Shown here piece after piece: positions 1-7,633 of a DNA stretch of 64,000 bases (position 1 is the first letter of the stretch; every line of letters begins with the position of its first letter). The notes beneath the pieces were generated by a model, which saw nothing but the letters and a program-made list of their open reading frames with translations, was not told the origin of the DNA and did not search any database. The stretch is from Sphingomonas sp. Leaf17 (GTDB taxonomy: Bacteria; Pseudomonadota; Alphaproteobacteria; Sphingomonadales; Sphingomonadaceae), in NCBI RefSeq assembly GCF_001421505.1, contig NZ_LMKL01000004.1, positions 186,001 through 250,000 on the forward strand, written 5' to 3'. The translations under genes were made by a program, and so were the position numbers.

Positions 1-67
1 GGCCGCCCGGCGGACGGCGACATGGTTACGCAAAGGATACGATCGAGCGGTGGAATGGTTTCGCGGC

Positions 68-970
68 CTACACCGCTTCCGCCAGCACGTCTGCCAGCAG
101 CCGGAAGTCCTTTTCGCGCGGCGACGCCCGCCGCCAGACCAGCGCGATCCGGCGCGACGCGCTGGCCGCATCCAGCGGACGCGCCGACACGCTGGTGTGA
201 TCGAGGATGCCGGCCTTCAAGGCCATTTCCGGCAGTATGGTGATACCAAGGCCGTTGTCGACCATCTGGACGATCGTGTGCAGCGAGGTGCCCATCATCG
301 TCGCCTCCGCCCGCACTTCCGGCCGGTTGCAGGCGGCCAGCGCATGATCCTTCAGGCAGTGGCCATCCTCCAGCAGCAGTAACTGCGTTTCGTCGATGTC
401 GGCGGCGGCGATGGTCGGCGGTGTGGTGCCGTCCTCGCCCGCCTGGAACGCGACGAACAGCCGGTCGTCGAACAGCGGAGCGACCGTCATCTCACCACAG
501 GCATAGGGCAGGGCGAGCAGCACGCAGTCGGTCCGGCCGTTCTGCAACCCCTCGCACGCCGGGCCGCTCGGCTCCTCGCGCAGGAACAGTTTCAGGTCGG
601 GATAGTCGCGACGCAGGCGCGGCAGGATGCGGGGCAGCATGAACGGCGCGATCGTCGGGATGACGCTCATCCGCATCTCGCCCGACAGGGGCTGCCCGGC
701 GGCACGGGCCATGTCGCTCAGTTCCTCCGCCTCGCGCAGCACGCGCCGCGCCTTGTCGGCCATCCGGTCGCCCAGCGGCGTGAACCGCACCACCCGGCGC
801 GTCCGCTCCACCAGCACGACGCCGATCAGCGTTTCCAGTTCGCGGATCCCCGCCGACAACGTCGACTGGGTGACGAAACACGCCTCCGCCGCTCGCCCGA
901 AGTGACCATTGTCCTTCAGGGCAACGAAATACTGCAACTGCTTCAGCGTGGGCAGGTAGGTGGCCGTCAT
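68..970 (-). CDS. oxyR: OxyR-type LysR-family peroxide-sensing regulator
   Basis: A 300-residue LysR-family regulator. The N-terminal winged helix-turn-helix covers about residues 7-66 (KQLQYFVALKDNGHFGRAA) and is followed by a type-2 periplasmic-binding-like effector domain. The stretch EDGHCLKDHALAAC carries Cys205 and Cys214, spaced like the redox pair Cys199/Cys208 of E. coli OxyR, so this is a thiol-disulfide peroxide sensor rather than a generic LysR protein. An upstream in-frame ATG exists, but the start at 970 gives the canonical N-terminus. The gene diverges from ahpC, the classic OxyR target, and a CTAT-N9-ATAG dyad lies just upstream of its start. Control of ahpC and autoregulation are inferred from this layout and from family knowledge. 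Confidence 0.93.
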   Translation of the reverse strand: MTATYLPTLKQLQYFVALKDNGHFGRAAEACFVTQSTLSAGIRELETLIGVVLVERTRRVVRFTPLGDRMADKARRVLREAEELSDMARAAGQPLSGEMRMSVIPTIAPFMLPRILPRLRRDYPDLKLFLREEPSGPACEGLQNGRTDCVLLALPYACGEMTVAPLFDDRLFVAFQAGEDGTTPPTIAAADIDETQLLLLEDGHCLKDHALAACNRPEVRAEATMMGTSLHTIVQMVDNGLGITILPEMALKAGILDHTSVSARPLDAASASRRIALVWRRASPREKDFRLLADVLAEAV

Positions 971-987
971 TGATCGTCTCCGTCGAT

Positions 988-1004
988 CTATAATGACCAG
1001 ATAG
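988..1004. promoter_or_regulatory. candidate OxyR operator in the oxyR-ahpC divergent region
   Basis: The dyad CTAT (988-991), nine bases, ATAG (1001-1004) lies 18-34 bases upstream of the oxyR start. It has the ATAG/CTAT elements of OxyR sites, but the spacer is nine bases rather than the seven of the E. coli consensus. An autoregulatory or shared operator is an inference. Confidence 0.4.
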
Positions 1005-1122
1005 ACCATTGGATCGCCGGAGCGAACCCCTGTATGGCGCGTTTCAAGAACTGATGGCGGCAAACGCCACGGGATGAGGATGCGGTCAGGCCGACCAGTT
1101 TCATAACTAGAAGGCTTTCATC

Positions 1123-1665
1123 ATGTTGACCGTTGGCGACAAGCTCCCCGATTTCACCGTCCCCGTGCAGCAGGGCATCAACGCGCTCCCCGCCGGCGAG
1201 ACGCTCAGCCAGGACGCGTTCCCGGGCAAGTGGAAGGTGCTGTTCTACTGGCCGAAGGATTTCACCTTCGTCTGCCCGACCGAGATCGTCGGCTATGCCG
1301 GCCTGAAGGATGACTTCGAGGACCGTGACGCCGTGCTGATCGGCGCGTCGACCGACACCGCGCACGTTCACCTCGCCTGGCGCAAGTCGGATCCCGATCT
1401 GGCCGCCGCCGACTTCCCGTGGCTGGCCGACAATGGCGGCAAGCTGGCATCGGCGCTGGGCATCCTCGATCGTGACGAGCATGTCGCATTCCGTGCGACG
1501 TTCATCATCGACCCCGACAATGTCATCCAGGCGGTGCAGGTCAACGGTCTGAACGTCGGTCGTAACCCGGCCGAGACGCTGCGTGTGCTCGACGCGCTGC
1601 AGACCGACGAGCTGTGCCCGTGCAACTGGAACAAGGGCGACGACGTCCTTCAGGTCGCGGCCTGA
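1123..1665 (+). CDS. ahpC: alkyl hydroperoxide reductase subunit C (peroxiredoxin)
   Basis: A 180-residue thiol peroxidase that reduces H2O2 and organic peroxides in the cytoplasm. The peroxidatic cysteine is Cys51 in FTFVCPTE. The C-terminus has a CPC pair (Cys165, Cys167 in ELCPCNW), as in the AhpC group that pairs with an AhpD reductant. An AGAAGG ribosome-binding site precedes the ATG. The gene diverges from oxyR and is followed by ahpD, which in other bacteria supplies electrons to AhpC. Two hairpins, the second with a T tract, separate it from ahpD, so ahpC may be made in excess over ahpD. Confidence 0.95.
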   Translation: MLTVGDKLPDFTVPVQQGINALPAGETLSQDAFPGKWKVLFYWPKDFTFVCPTEIVGYAGLKDDFEDRDAVLIGASTDTAHVHLAWRKSDPDLAAADFPWLADNGGKLASALGILDRDEHVAFRATFIIDPDNVIQAVQVNGLNVGRNPAETLRVLDALQTDELCPCNWNKGDDVLQVAA

Positions 1666-1673
1666 TTGAATAG

Positions 1674-1735
1674 CCCCTCCCGTTCGCGGGAGGGGTGGGG
1701 AGGGGCGCGCCGCAGGGTTTGCGCCCTTTCTTTTT
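1674..1735 (+). terminator. tandem hairpins and T tract between ahpC and ahpD
   Basis: The first hairpin is CCCCTCCCG, a TTCG tetraloop, then CGGGAGGGG (1674-1695, 9-bp perfect stem). The second is GGGCGC (1703-1708), a 12-base loop, GCGCCC (1721-1726), followed by TTTCTTTTT (1727-1735), which looks like an intrinsic terminator. Partial readthrough into ahpD is possible, since no clear separate promoter is visible. Confidence 0.65.
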
Positions 1736-1789
1736 GCCTGAACGGTATCCGCCGACCACCCAAATGGTCCGGCGAACAAGGAACATCGC

Positions 1790-2308
1790 ATGTCGCTCAA
1801 GGAATTTGCCGGGGCTCTCCCCGACTTTGCCAAGGATATCCGCCTGAACGTCGGGTCGTTGCTGAACGAGACGTTGCTGTCCGACCAGCGCAAATACGGA
1901 ACGTTGCTCGCCTGCGCGCACGGCTCCGGCTACAAGCCGCTGGTCGAGGCGGCCGAGGCGGAATGCGCACCCAAGCTCAGCCCCGAAGCCGCGACCGCGG
2001 CGCGTGCGGCGGCGGCGATCATGGCGATGAACAACGTCTATTACCGGTTCGTCCACCTCGCCTCGAACCCGGAGTATGGCAATCTGCCGGCCAAGCTGCG
2101 GATGAACGTCATCGGCGCGCCCGGTATCGACAAGGTCGATTTCGAACTGTTCAGCCTGGCGGTGTCGGCGATGAACGGCTGCGGCATGTGCATCGACGCA
2201 CATGAGAATGTGCTGAAGAAGGCGGGCGTTCCAGCCGAGCAGATCCAGAGCGCGGCGCGGATCGCATCGGTGATGAAGGCCGTTGCGACCGTCCACGCCA
2301 TCGCCTGA
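1790..2308 (+). CDS. ahpD: AhpD-family alkylhydroperoxidase / AhpC reductase
   Basis: A 172-residue all-helical carboxymuconolactone-decarboxylase-fold protein. The active site NGCGMCIDAHE holds the Cys131-X2-Cys134 pair and His138, the catalytic arrangement of AhpD. In mycobacteria AhpD is reduced by a lipoamide-bearing protein and passes electrons to AhpC; the same role is inferred here because the gene directly follows ahpC. Length and motif agree with genuine AhpD rather than the shorter AhpD-like proteins. The only companion reductant visible is AhpC; no AhpF lies nearby. Confidence 0.93.
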   Translation: MSLKEFAGALPDFAKDIRLNVGSLLNETLLSDQRKYGTLLACAHGSGYKPLVEAAEAECAPKLSPEAATAARAAAAIMAMNNVYYRFVHLASNPEYGNLPAKLRMNVIGAPGIDKVDFELFSLAVSAMNGCGMCIDAHENVLKKAGVPAEQIQSAARIASVMKAVATVHAIA

Positions 2309-2316
2309 TAAGAAGG

Positions 2317-2342
2317 GGCTTCCCGGTCATTTCCGGGAAGCC
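2317..2342. terminator. hairpin between convergent ahpD and TSUP exporter genes
   Basis: A perfect 10-bp stem (GGCTTCCCGG, six-base loop, CCGGGAAGCC) sits between two convergent stop codons. There is no long T tract on either side. It could end transcripts from both directions. Confidence 0.55.
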
Positions 2343-2348
2343 GTTCGT

Positions 2349-3113
2349 TCAGGACAGCGCCCGGTACAGGCCGAACAGGCTGGTCGCGGTCAGGATGACG
2401 CCGACCAGCAGCAGCAGGCGACGCGCCGGCACCCGCTTGGCAAGCATCGCGCCGAATGGGGCGGCGATCAGCCCGCCGATCAGCAGGCCGACGGTAGCGA
2501 TCGTGAACGCCTTCCACCCCAGTTGGGTGATGAAGGTGATCGAGATGGTCAGGGTCAGGAAGAATTCGGCGGTGTTGACGGTGCCGATCGTCGTGCGCGG
2601 TTCCGCCCCCTGCACCAGCAGGTTCGACGTGACGACCGGTCCCCAGCCACCGCCGCCGGCGGCATCCAGGAATCCACCGATCAGCCCCAGCGGTTCGACG
2701 ATCTTCGGCTGCTTCGGCTTCGGCGGGAAGCGTGCGGCGCGGTAGAGCAGATACAGGCCGATGCCGGTCAGATAGGCGAGGATGAACGGCTTGGCGACGC
2801 TGGCGTCGATGTTGGACAGCAGGTACGCGCCGCAGATGCCGCCGATCACGCCCGGGATCATCAGCCGCAGGAACAGTTTCCAGTCGACGTTGCGGTGCAG
2901 GGCATGGCTGATGCCGGATACGGCGGTCGTGAACGTCTCGACCGTGTGAACCCCGGCCGAGGCCGCCGCCGGTGGCACGCCGATCCACAGCAGCATCGTA
3001 TTGGAAATGACGCCGAACGCCATCCCGAGCGCGCCGTCCACCACCTGCGCGGCGAAGCCGACCGCGATGAACGGCAACAGGCTGGTAAAGTCGAAGGTCG
3101 CAAGATCCGGCAC
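2349..3113 (-). CDS. TSUP (TauE/SafE) family membrane exporter
   Basis: A 254-residue hydrophobic protein of the TSUP family (COG0730), with about eight predicted membrane segments. It contains the family's repeated small-residue motifs, such as VVDGALGMAFG near residue 24 and GGFLDAAGGGGWGPV in the middle. Family members move sulfite, sulfoacetate or related organosulfur anions across the inner membrane; the substrate cannot be read from the sequence. The gene diverges from cysE, which makes O-acetylserine for sulfur assimilation. This suggests, but does not prove, a sulfur-related role. Confidence 0.85.
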   Translation of the reverse strand: MPDLATFDFTSLLPFIAVGFAAQVVDGALGMAFGVISNTMLLWIGVPPAAASAGVHTVETFTTAVSGISHALHRNVDWKLFLRLMIPGVIGGICGAYLLSNIDASVAKPFILAYLTGIGLYLLYRAARFPPKPKQPKIVEPLGLIGGFLDAAGGGGWGPVVTSNLLVQGAEPRTTIGTVNTAEFFLTLTISITFITQLGWKAFTIATVGLLIGGLIAAPFGAMLAKRVPARRLLLLVGVILTATSLFGLYRALS

Positions 3114-3267
3114 GTCATATCTCCCCGATACCCGACGATCTGCCCGAATGTTCGATATCCTACAAGCGCGGTGGAGTTTCGCTCCGCCAAGCTAAACTTG
3201 GCCGCATCTGGCTATTCCGGGTCGGCCATCCTATTTTGCATACTTCGATGAGTGCCGGGAAACGCGC

Positions 3268-3951
3268 ATGTCTTTAATCGCCTATATTGATTCCATCCGG
3301 GCGCGCGATCCGGCTCCACGGTCGCGGATGGAGGTCATGACCTATCCGGGGCTTTGGGCGCTGGGTTGGCACCGGGTTGCCAATCGCCTGTTCCGGGCGC
3401 GATTGTTTTTCCTGGCGCGCGTCGTCAATCATTTTTCCCGGGCGCTGACCGCGATCGACATCCATCCCGGTGCGACGATCGGCCGCAATTTCTTCATCGA
3501 CCATGGCTTCGTCGTGATTGGGGAAACCGCGCAGATCGGCGACAACGTCACGATCTACCAGTGCGTGACGCTGGGCGGGACCAGCCCTGATAACGGTGTC
3601 GGCGGCAAGCGGCATCCGACGCTGGAGGATGGGTCGATCATCGGGTCGGGCGCACAGGTGCTGGGGCCGATCACGGTCGGCAAGCGCGCCCGTGTCGGAG
3701 CCAACGCCGTGGTGACGCGCGACGTGCCCGAGGGGGCGGTGATGGTCGGCATCCCCGCGCGCCCGACCGTCGTCGACGGTGGCGCGACACCGCCCCGGTT
3801 TCTGCCGTATGGCACCGCGTGCGGCGAGATGTTCGACCCGGCGACGCAGAAGGTCGAACTGCTGCGGTGCGAACTGGAAACGATGCGCAAGCGGCTGGAC
3901 GCGCTGCTGGCGGACCATGATGCGGCCGGGGACCGTCGCGATCGCGCCTGA
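3268..3951 (+). CDS. cysE: serine O-acetyltransferase (short EpsC/CysE type)
   Basis: A 227-residue left-handed beta-helix acetyltransferase that makes O-acetylserine, the carbon acceptor in cysteine synthesis. A short helical N-terminal region is followed by hexapeptide repeats from about residue 65 to 165, with family signatures DIHPGATIGRNFFIDHG, GETAQIGDNVTIYQ and VTLGG. It lacks the long N-terminal domain of E. coli CysE, as in the bacterial EpsC-type enzymes. A helical C-terminal tail follows. The stop codon shares one base with the start of the DUF2794 gene, so the two are co-transcribed. Confidence 0.9.
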   Translation: MSLIAYIDSIRARDPAPRSRMEVMTYPGLWALGWHRVANRLFRARLFFLARVVNHFSRALTAIDIHPGATIGRNFFIDHGFVVIGETAQIGDNVTIYQCVTLGGTSPDNGVGGKRHPTLEDGSIIGSGAQVLGPITVGKRARVGANAVVTRDVPEGAVMVGIPARPTVVDGGATPPRFLPYGTACGEMFDPATQKVELLRCELETMRKRLDALLADHDAAGDRRDRA

Positions 3952-4292
3952 TGGGGACGGTAACGCCTTTTCCGATACCGACCCGATCGCCGGCGCAGGT
4001 CGGGTTCGAGCGCGCCGAACTGACTCGGATCCTGGACATCTATGGACGGATGGTCGCGGCGGGGATCTGGCGCGATTATGCGATGGATCTGGGCACGGAC
4101 GCGGCGGTCTTCGCAGCCTTTCGTCGTGCAGCGGAGCGGCCGGAGTTCCGGATCGAGAAACGGCCGGCGCTGCGCAATCGTCAGGGGATGTGGGCGCTGA
4201 TCGGGGAGGGGGGTGTGGTGCTGAAGCGCGGCCACGAATTGCCCGGAGTCCTCGCCCCGCTCGAACGTCGCCTGATGAAGGTCGTAGACTGA
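3951..4292 (+). CDS. DUF2794 family protein
   Basis: A 113-residue protein matching DUF2794, a family restricted to Alphaproteobacteria. Recognisable parts are FERAELTRILDIYGRMVAAGIWRDYAMD and the C-terminal RIEKRPALRN with VLKRGHELPGVL. There is no signal peptide or membrane segment, so it is probably cytoplasmic. No function is established. Its ATG overlaps the cysE stop by one base, so translational coupling is likely, but that need not mean a role in cysteine synthesis. Confidence 0.85.
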   Translation: MGTVTPFPIPTRSPAQVGFERAELTRILDIYGRMVAAGIWRDYAMDLGTDAAVFAAFRRAAERPEFRIEKRPALRNRQGMWALIGEGGVVLKRGHELPGVLAPLERRLMKVVD

Positions 4293-4308
4293 CACCGCCG
4301 GTCGGGTT

Positions 4309-5340
4309 TCACGTCGCCGCGACGGCCTGAACTGGCGGCAGCCGTTCGGCCACGCCACCAAGTGTGCCGACCACGATCCGCCGCATCGGCTGCCAGAAGG
4401 CGGACAGGCTGAGCAGGGCGGCTCCTATCACCAGGGCGGTGAAAGCGGCGCTCAGCTCCACCGCGCCGGCGGTCTGGAACAGCGAGTACATCGCATACAG
4501 GACATAGGCGAGGCTGGACACGAGCAGCGCCCGCCGGTCCACCGCCAGCGCGACGAACGCGAAGGCGAGGTAGAGCACCATGACAAGAATCGCCATGCCG
4601 ATGCTGACGTCCGAGCGGAAGATCCCCAGCATCTGGAACACCGGATGCGCGATCATCGGCGCGGCGGCGAGGTGAAGCCAGAAGGCGACGTCGGACCGGC
4701 GGGTACGGCGTTCGCGATCGCTCATGTCCCACCACATCGCCACCGCGAACACGACGAGGCCGCCGACGAACAATGCGGGCCAGACCAGATCCCTGGCCGT
4801 CGGAAAGATCGCCGCGACGATGGCGACGACGGTGGCCACCGCCGCTGCCGCGCCGGCCGCGACGGTGATCGGCACCATGAAGCGACGCCAGTGAAGATAG
4901 GACGCCGCACCGGCGGCGAGCGCGATCACGGCGGCGATCATGGAACGGGTCTGCTGTGAAGCGTCCGAGGCCATTGTGGCGGCGAAGATGGACAGCGCAC
5001 CGGCGACACCGCCGACGAATGCCAGCAGCAACAGGATGCTGGGCAGCGCCATGCGGCGTTTGGCGGTGAAGTAGACCGCCAGCGGCCATGCTGCCGCAGC
5101 GACGAACACACCGCCCAGACCGGCGCTGATCGACCCACCGATCTGCCCCAGCGCGGCGAGCAACAGGATCAGCGCGATCACCACGAAGATGTCGTTGAAT
5201 CCGGTCAGCAACCGGAAATGCTCCTCGTCCACCGACGGCAGGGACCGCAACCCTGCGACATGATCGCGCAGGGCTGCCGCGTCCTCGGGCCGCAAGACGC
5301 CGGCGGTCACCGCACCGTCGATATCGCTTTCACTGTACAT
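4309..5340 (-). CDS. multi-pass membrane protein, DUF2157-like
   Basis: A 343-residue protein with a short soluble N-terminus (MYSESDIDGAVTAGVLRPEDAAALRDHV) and about ten hydrophobic segments. The N-terminal 'switch to next region' pattern followed by paired helices resembles DUF2157-type membrane proteins. No catalytic motif is visible and the function is unknown. It is convergent with the DUF2794 gene, 16 bases away, and stands alone on its strand. Confidence 0.75.
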   Translation of the reverse strand: MYSESDIDGAVTAGVLRPEDAAALRDHVAGLRSLPSVDEEHFRLLTGFNDIFVVIALILLLAALGQIGGSISAGLGGVFVAAAAWPLAVYFTAKRRMALPSILLLLAFVGGVAGALSIFAATMASDASQQTRSMIAAVIALAAGAASYLHWRRFMVPITVAAGAAAAVATVVAIVAAIFPTARDLVWPALFVGGLVVFAVAMWWDMSDRERRTRRSDVAFWLHLAAAPMIAHPVFQMLGIFRSDVSIGMAILVMVLYLAFAFVALAVDRRALLVSSLAYVLYAMYSLFQTAGAVELSAAFTALVIGAALLSLSAFWQPMRRIVVGTLGGVAERLPPVQAVAAT

Positions 5341-5416
5341 GGCGTTCCCCTACGCTGGATGCGGAAGGCTAGCGGTTGTGTATTGAAAGAGCAATACACC
5401 CGGTTGTGCCTGCGTT

Positions 5417-6316
5417 TCAGCGCTGCAGGGTCTTGCCGATCAGCATCGTCTGCTCGGCCCCGGACTGCGGCAAGATCTCGCCGGTCCGGTCGGTGATCCG
5501 GTCCCAGTGCGCGGCCACCCCTTCAGGCGTGAGGTCGTCACCCACCAGCATTTGCCCCTGGGTCAGCGTGACGTAGGAACACTGGAACACCCCGGCCCCG
5601 GCCCCGACGATCGCATTGGATGGCGCATCCTCGGACACCAGATACAGCGCCGCCGGCACGACCTTGTCCGGCGCAAAGGCCTCAAACGCCTCGGTCGGGA
5701 ACAGCCCTTCGGTCATGCGCGTGCCGGCGACCGGCGCGATCGTGTTGACCCGGATGTTGGTCTTGGTCCCTTCCAGATGCAGCGTCTTGGCAAGTCCCGC
5801 CAGGCCCAGCTTTGCCGCGCCGTAATTGGCCTGGCCGAAGTTTCCGAACAGGCCGCTGGACGAAGCGGTCATCAGCACGCGGCCGTAATTCTGCTCGCGC
5901 ATGACGTCCCAGCACGCCTTGGTCGCAAAGGCGGAGCCGACGAGATGAACCCTTACCACGAATTCGAAGTCGGCCGGATCCATCTTGGCGAAGCTCTTGT
6001 CCCGCAGGATGCCGGCATTGTTGATGAGGATGTGGACGCCGCCCCATGCATCGCGGGCGCGCGCGACCATCTCCGCCATCTGGTCATATTCGGTGACGCT
6101 GCCGCCATTGGCCATCGCCATGCCGCCGGCCGCCGTGATCTCCTCGACGACGGCCTGCGCCGCGTCGGACTGCCCGCTGCCGTCACGCGATGCGCCAAGA
6201 TCGTTGACGACGACCCGTGCGCCACGTCGTGCCAGTTCCAGCGCATAGGCCCGGCCAAGTCCGCCACCGGCTCCGGTGACGATGGCGACCCTGTTGTCGA
6301 AACGGATGGCGGACAT
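5417..6316 (-). CDS. SDR-family dehydrogenase, 3-hydroxyacyl-CoA dehydrogenase-like
   Basis: A 299-residue short-chain dehydrogenase. The N-terminal nucleotide-binding motif is TGAGGGLGRAYALELARRGA, followed by NNAG near residue 97, a Ser (SSSGLFGNFGQ), and the catalytic YGAAK. The spacing and the C-terminal VSEDAPSNAIVGAGAGVFQ resemble the dehydrogenase domain of peroxisomal multifunctional enzyme type 2 and its bacterial homologues, which act on 3-hydroxyacyl-CoA or sterol-like substrates. The substrate is not certain. The ATG lies immediately after a hairpin with a T6 run that contains the only good Shine-Dalgarno sequence. Confidence 0.85.
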   Translation of the reverse strand: MSAIRFDNRVAIVTGAGGGLGRAYALELARRGARVVVNDLGASRDGSGQSDAAQAVVEEITAAGGMAMANGGSVTEYDQMAEMVARARDAWGGVHILINNAGILRDKSFAKMDPADFEFVVRVHLVGSAFATKACWDVMREQNYGRVLMTASSSGLFGNFGQANYGAAKLGLAGLAKTLHLEGTKTNIRVNTIAPVAGTRMTEGLFPTEAFEAFAPDKVVPAALYLVSEDAPSNAIVGAGAGVFQCSYVTLTQGQMLVGDDLTPEGVAAHWDRITDRTGEILPQSGAEQTMLIGKTLQR

Positions 6317-6320
6317 AAAA

Positions 6321-6350
6321 AAGGCGCTCCTCGATGACGGGAAGCGCCTT
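6321..6350 (-). promoter_or_regulatory. hairpin-plus-T6 element overlapping the SDR gene ribosome-binding site
   Basis: On the minus strand AAGGCGCT (6350-6343), a 14-base loop, AGCGCCTT (6328-6321) form a perfect 8-bp inverted repeat. It runs into TTTTTT and then directly into the ATG at 6316. GAGGAG, the apparent ribosome-binding site, begins in the loop and ends in the downstream arm. It looks like an intrinsic terminator used as a leader structure; attenuation or translational gating is an inference. Confidence 0.55.
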
Positions 6351-6373
6351 TCCTACAGGGTAAGCTGTCATCC

Positions 6374-6401
6374 GTGAATGCCGGATTCAACCGGCATTCA
6401 C
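6374..6401 (-). terminator. hairpin downstream of the Pro/Ala-rich secreted protein gene
   Basis: A perfect 11-bp stem (GTGAATGCCGG, ATTCAA loop, CCGGCATTCAC) lies 12 bases past the stop of the minus-strand gene ending at 6413. There is no T run directly after it, but a second hairpin with T6 follows about 25 bases further downstream. Confidence 0.55.
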
Positions 6402-6412
6402 AGACATAAGCG

Positions 6413-6784
6413 TTACTTGCCGCCGCGCTGGACGCAACCATCGGTCACGGTCCGCGAGCAACGCGGATATTCTGCCGGTGCCGGGGTCGGCGGGGTCATG
6501 GTCGGCTGACCGAAGACGACACCACCGGTACCCGGTGCAGCCGGCGGCGGCGACATCATTGCGGGGTCGGCCGGTGCGGGGGTCATCGCCGGATCGGCTG
6601 GCGGTGCTGGCGGAGCCGGCATGGCGGGGTCCGCCGGCATTGTCTGTCCCGCCGGCGGGGTCATCGTCTGGTCGGCCGGTGCCGGCATCGTCTGGTCGGC
6701 CGGGGCCGGGGGTGCGGGCGGCATGGTCTGCGCGAATGTCGGGGCGGCGATCAGGGCCGCAGCGGCCAGCAGATACATCTTCAT
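6413..6784 (-). CDS. secreted Pro/Ala/Met-rich low-complexity protein
   Basis: A 123-residue protein with an evident signal peptide (MKMYLLAAAALIAAPTFAQ). A low-complexity region of about 75 residues follows, built from repeats such as PADQTM, PADPAM and APPAPPADPAM. A short C-terminal segment with two cysteines (YPRCSRTVTDGCVQ) may form a disulfide. It is probably periplasmic or envelope-associated. No known domain is recognised and no function is assigned. The start is set by the signal peptide and an AGGAGAAATCC ribosome-binding site just upstream. Confidence 0.75.
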   Translation of the reverse strand: MKMYLLAAAALIAAPTFAQTMPPAPPAPADQTMPAPADQTMTPPAGQTMPADPAMPAPPAPPADPAMTPAPADPAMMSPPPAAPGTGGVVFGQPTMTPPTPAPAEYPRCSRTVTDGCVQRGGK

Positions 6785-6862
6785 GTGGATTTCTCCTGAT
6801 TTCGAAACCCGGCGTTATAGCCAGGTTCGGAACCCCCAACGCGCCGGTATCAATATGGCTCC

Positions 6863-6892
6863 ATTGTTTCGGTTGCGATTGTTTCGCTCGCG
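6863..6892. repeat. tandem 15-bp direct repeat next to the phoB stop
   Basis: ATTGTTTCGGTTGCG (6863-6877) is followed at once by ATTGTTTCGCTCGCG (6878-6892), two mismatches in 15. It lies in the 110-base gap downstream of phoB. No hairpin is evident; it may be a binding site or a slippage product. Confidence 0.5.
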
Positions 6893-6894
6893 AT

Positions 6895-7587
6895 TCAGGC
6901 CCCCGAGTCCAGCGAATAGCCCGCCGACCGGACGGTGCGGATGATATCGGGACATTCGCCGATGTTGATCGCCTTGCGCAGGCGTCGGATATGCACGTCG
7001 ACGGTGCGCGCCTCGATCTCGGAATCATGGCCCCAGACGGCATCCAGCAGTCGCTCACGCGAAAACACCCAGCCGGGGTGTTCGAGGAAATGCTTCAACA
7101 AGCGGAACTCGGTCGGCCCCAGTGCCACCAGCGACCCCGACCGGCGCACCTTGTGGCCGACCGTGTCCATCTCGATGTCGCCATAGGTCAACTGTTCGCC
7201 GGCCAGACCCGGGCGGACCCGACGCAGCACCGCGCCGACCCGCGCGACCAGCTCACGCGGCGAGAACGGCTTGGTGACATAGTCGTCGGCCCCGGTTTCC
7301 AGCCCGCGAACGCGGTCCTCCTCCTCACCGCGCGCGGTCAGCATGATGATCGGCACGTTGGCGGTTTCCGGCATCCGGCGCAGGCGGCGGCACACTTCCA
7401 GGCCGGACAGTCCCTCGACCATCCAGTCGAGCAGGACGATGTCGGGTGTGGTTTCGCGCGCCAGCAACAGCGCCTCTTCGCCATCCGGCGTCTGCGCGAT
7501 CTCGAAATCCTCGCGCTTGAAATGCCAGGTCAACAACTCGGCGAGGGCGGCATCGTCCTCCACCAGCAGCATTTTCGCTCGTGCCAT
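6895..7587 (-). CDS. phoB: phosphate regulon response regulator PhoB
   Basis: A 230-residue OmpR/PhoB-family regulator. The receiver domain covers residues 5-120, with acidic residues at 10-12, phosphoacceptor Asp54 (IVLLDW) and the switch Lys in VTKPFSP. A winged-helix DNA-binding domain follows (about 135-230), with VDVHIRRLRKAI typical of PhoB. The start at 7587 gives the canonical MARAKMLLVEDD with an AAGGAC ribosome-binding site. It is the last gene of a minus-strand phoR-pst-phoU-phoB unit and is 46 bases after phoU. Phosphorylated by PhoR, it would bind the candidate Pho box before pstS. Confidence 0.95.
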   Translation of the reverse strand: MARAKMLLVEDDAALAELLTWHFKREDFEIAQTPDGEEALLLARETTPDIVLLDWMVEGLSGLEVCRRLRRMPETANVPIIMLTARGEEEDRVRGLETGADDYVTKPFSPRELVARVGAVLRRVRPGLAGEQLTYGDIEMDTVGHKVRRSGSLVALGPTEFRLLKHFLEHPGWVFSRERLLDAVWGHDSEIEARTVDVHIRRLRKAINIGECPDIIRTVRSAGYSLDSGA

Positions 7588-7633
7588 CGTTTCCGCGTCC
7601 TTCAACCCAGCTCGTATCCGACCCGACCCGCTT

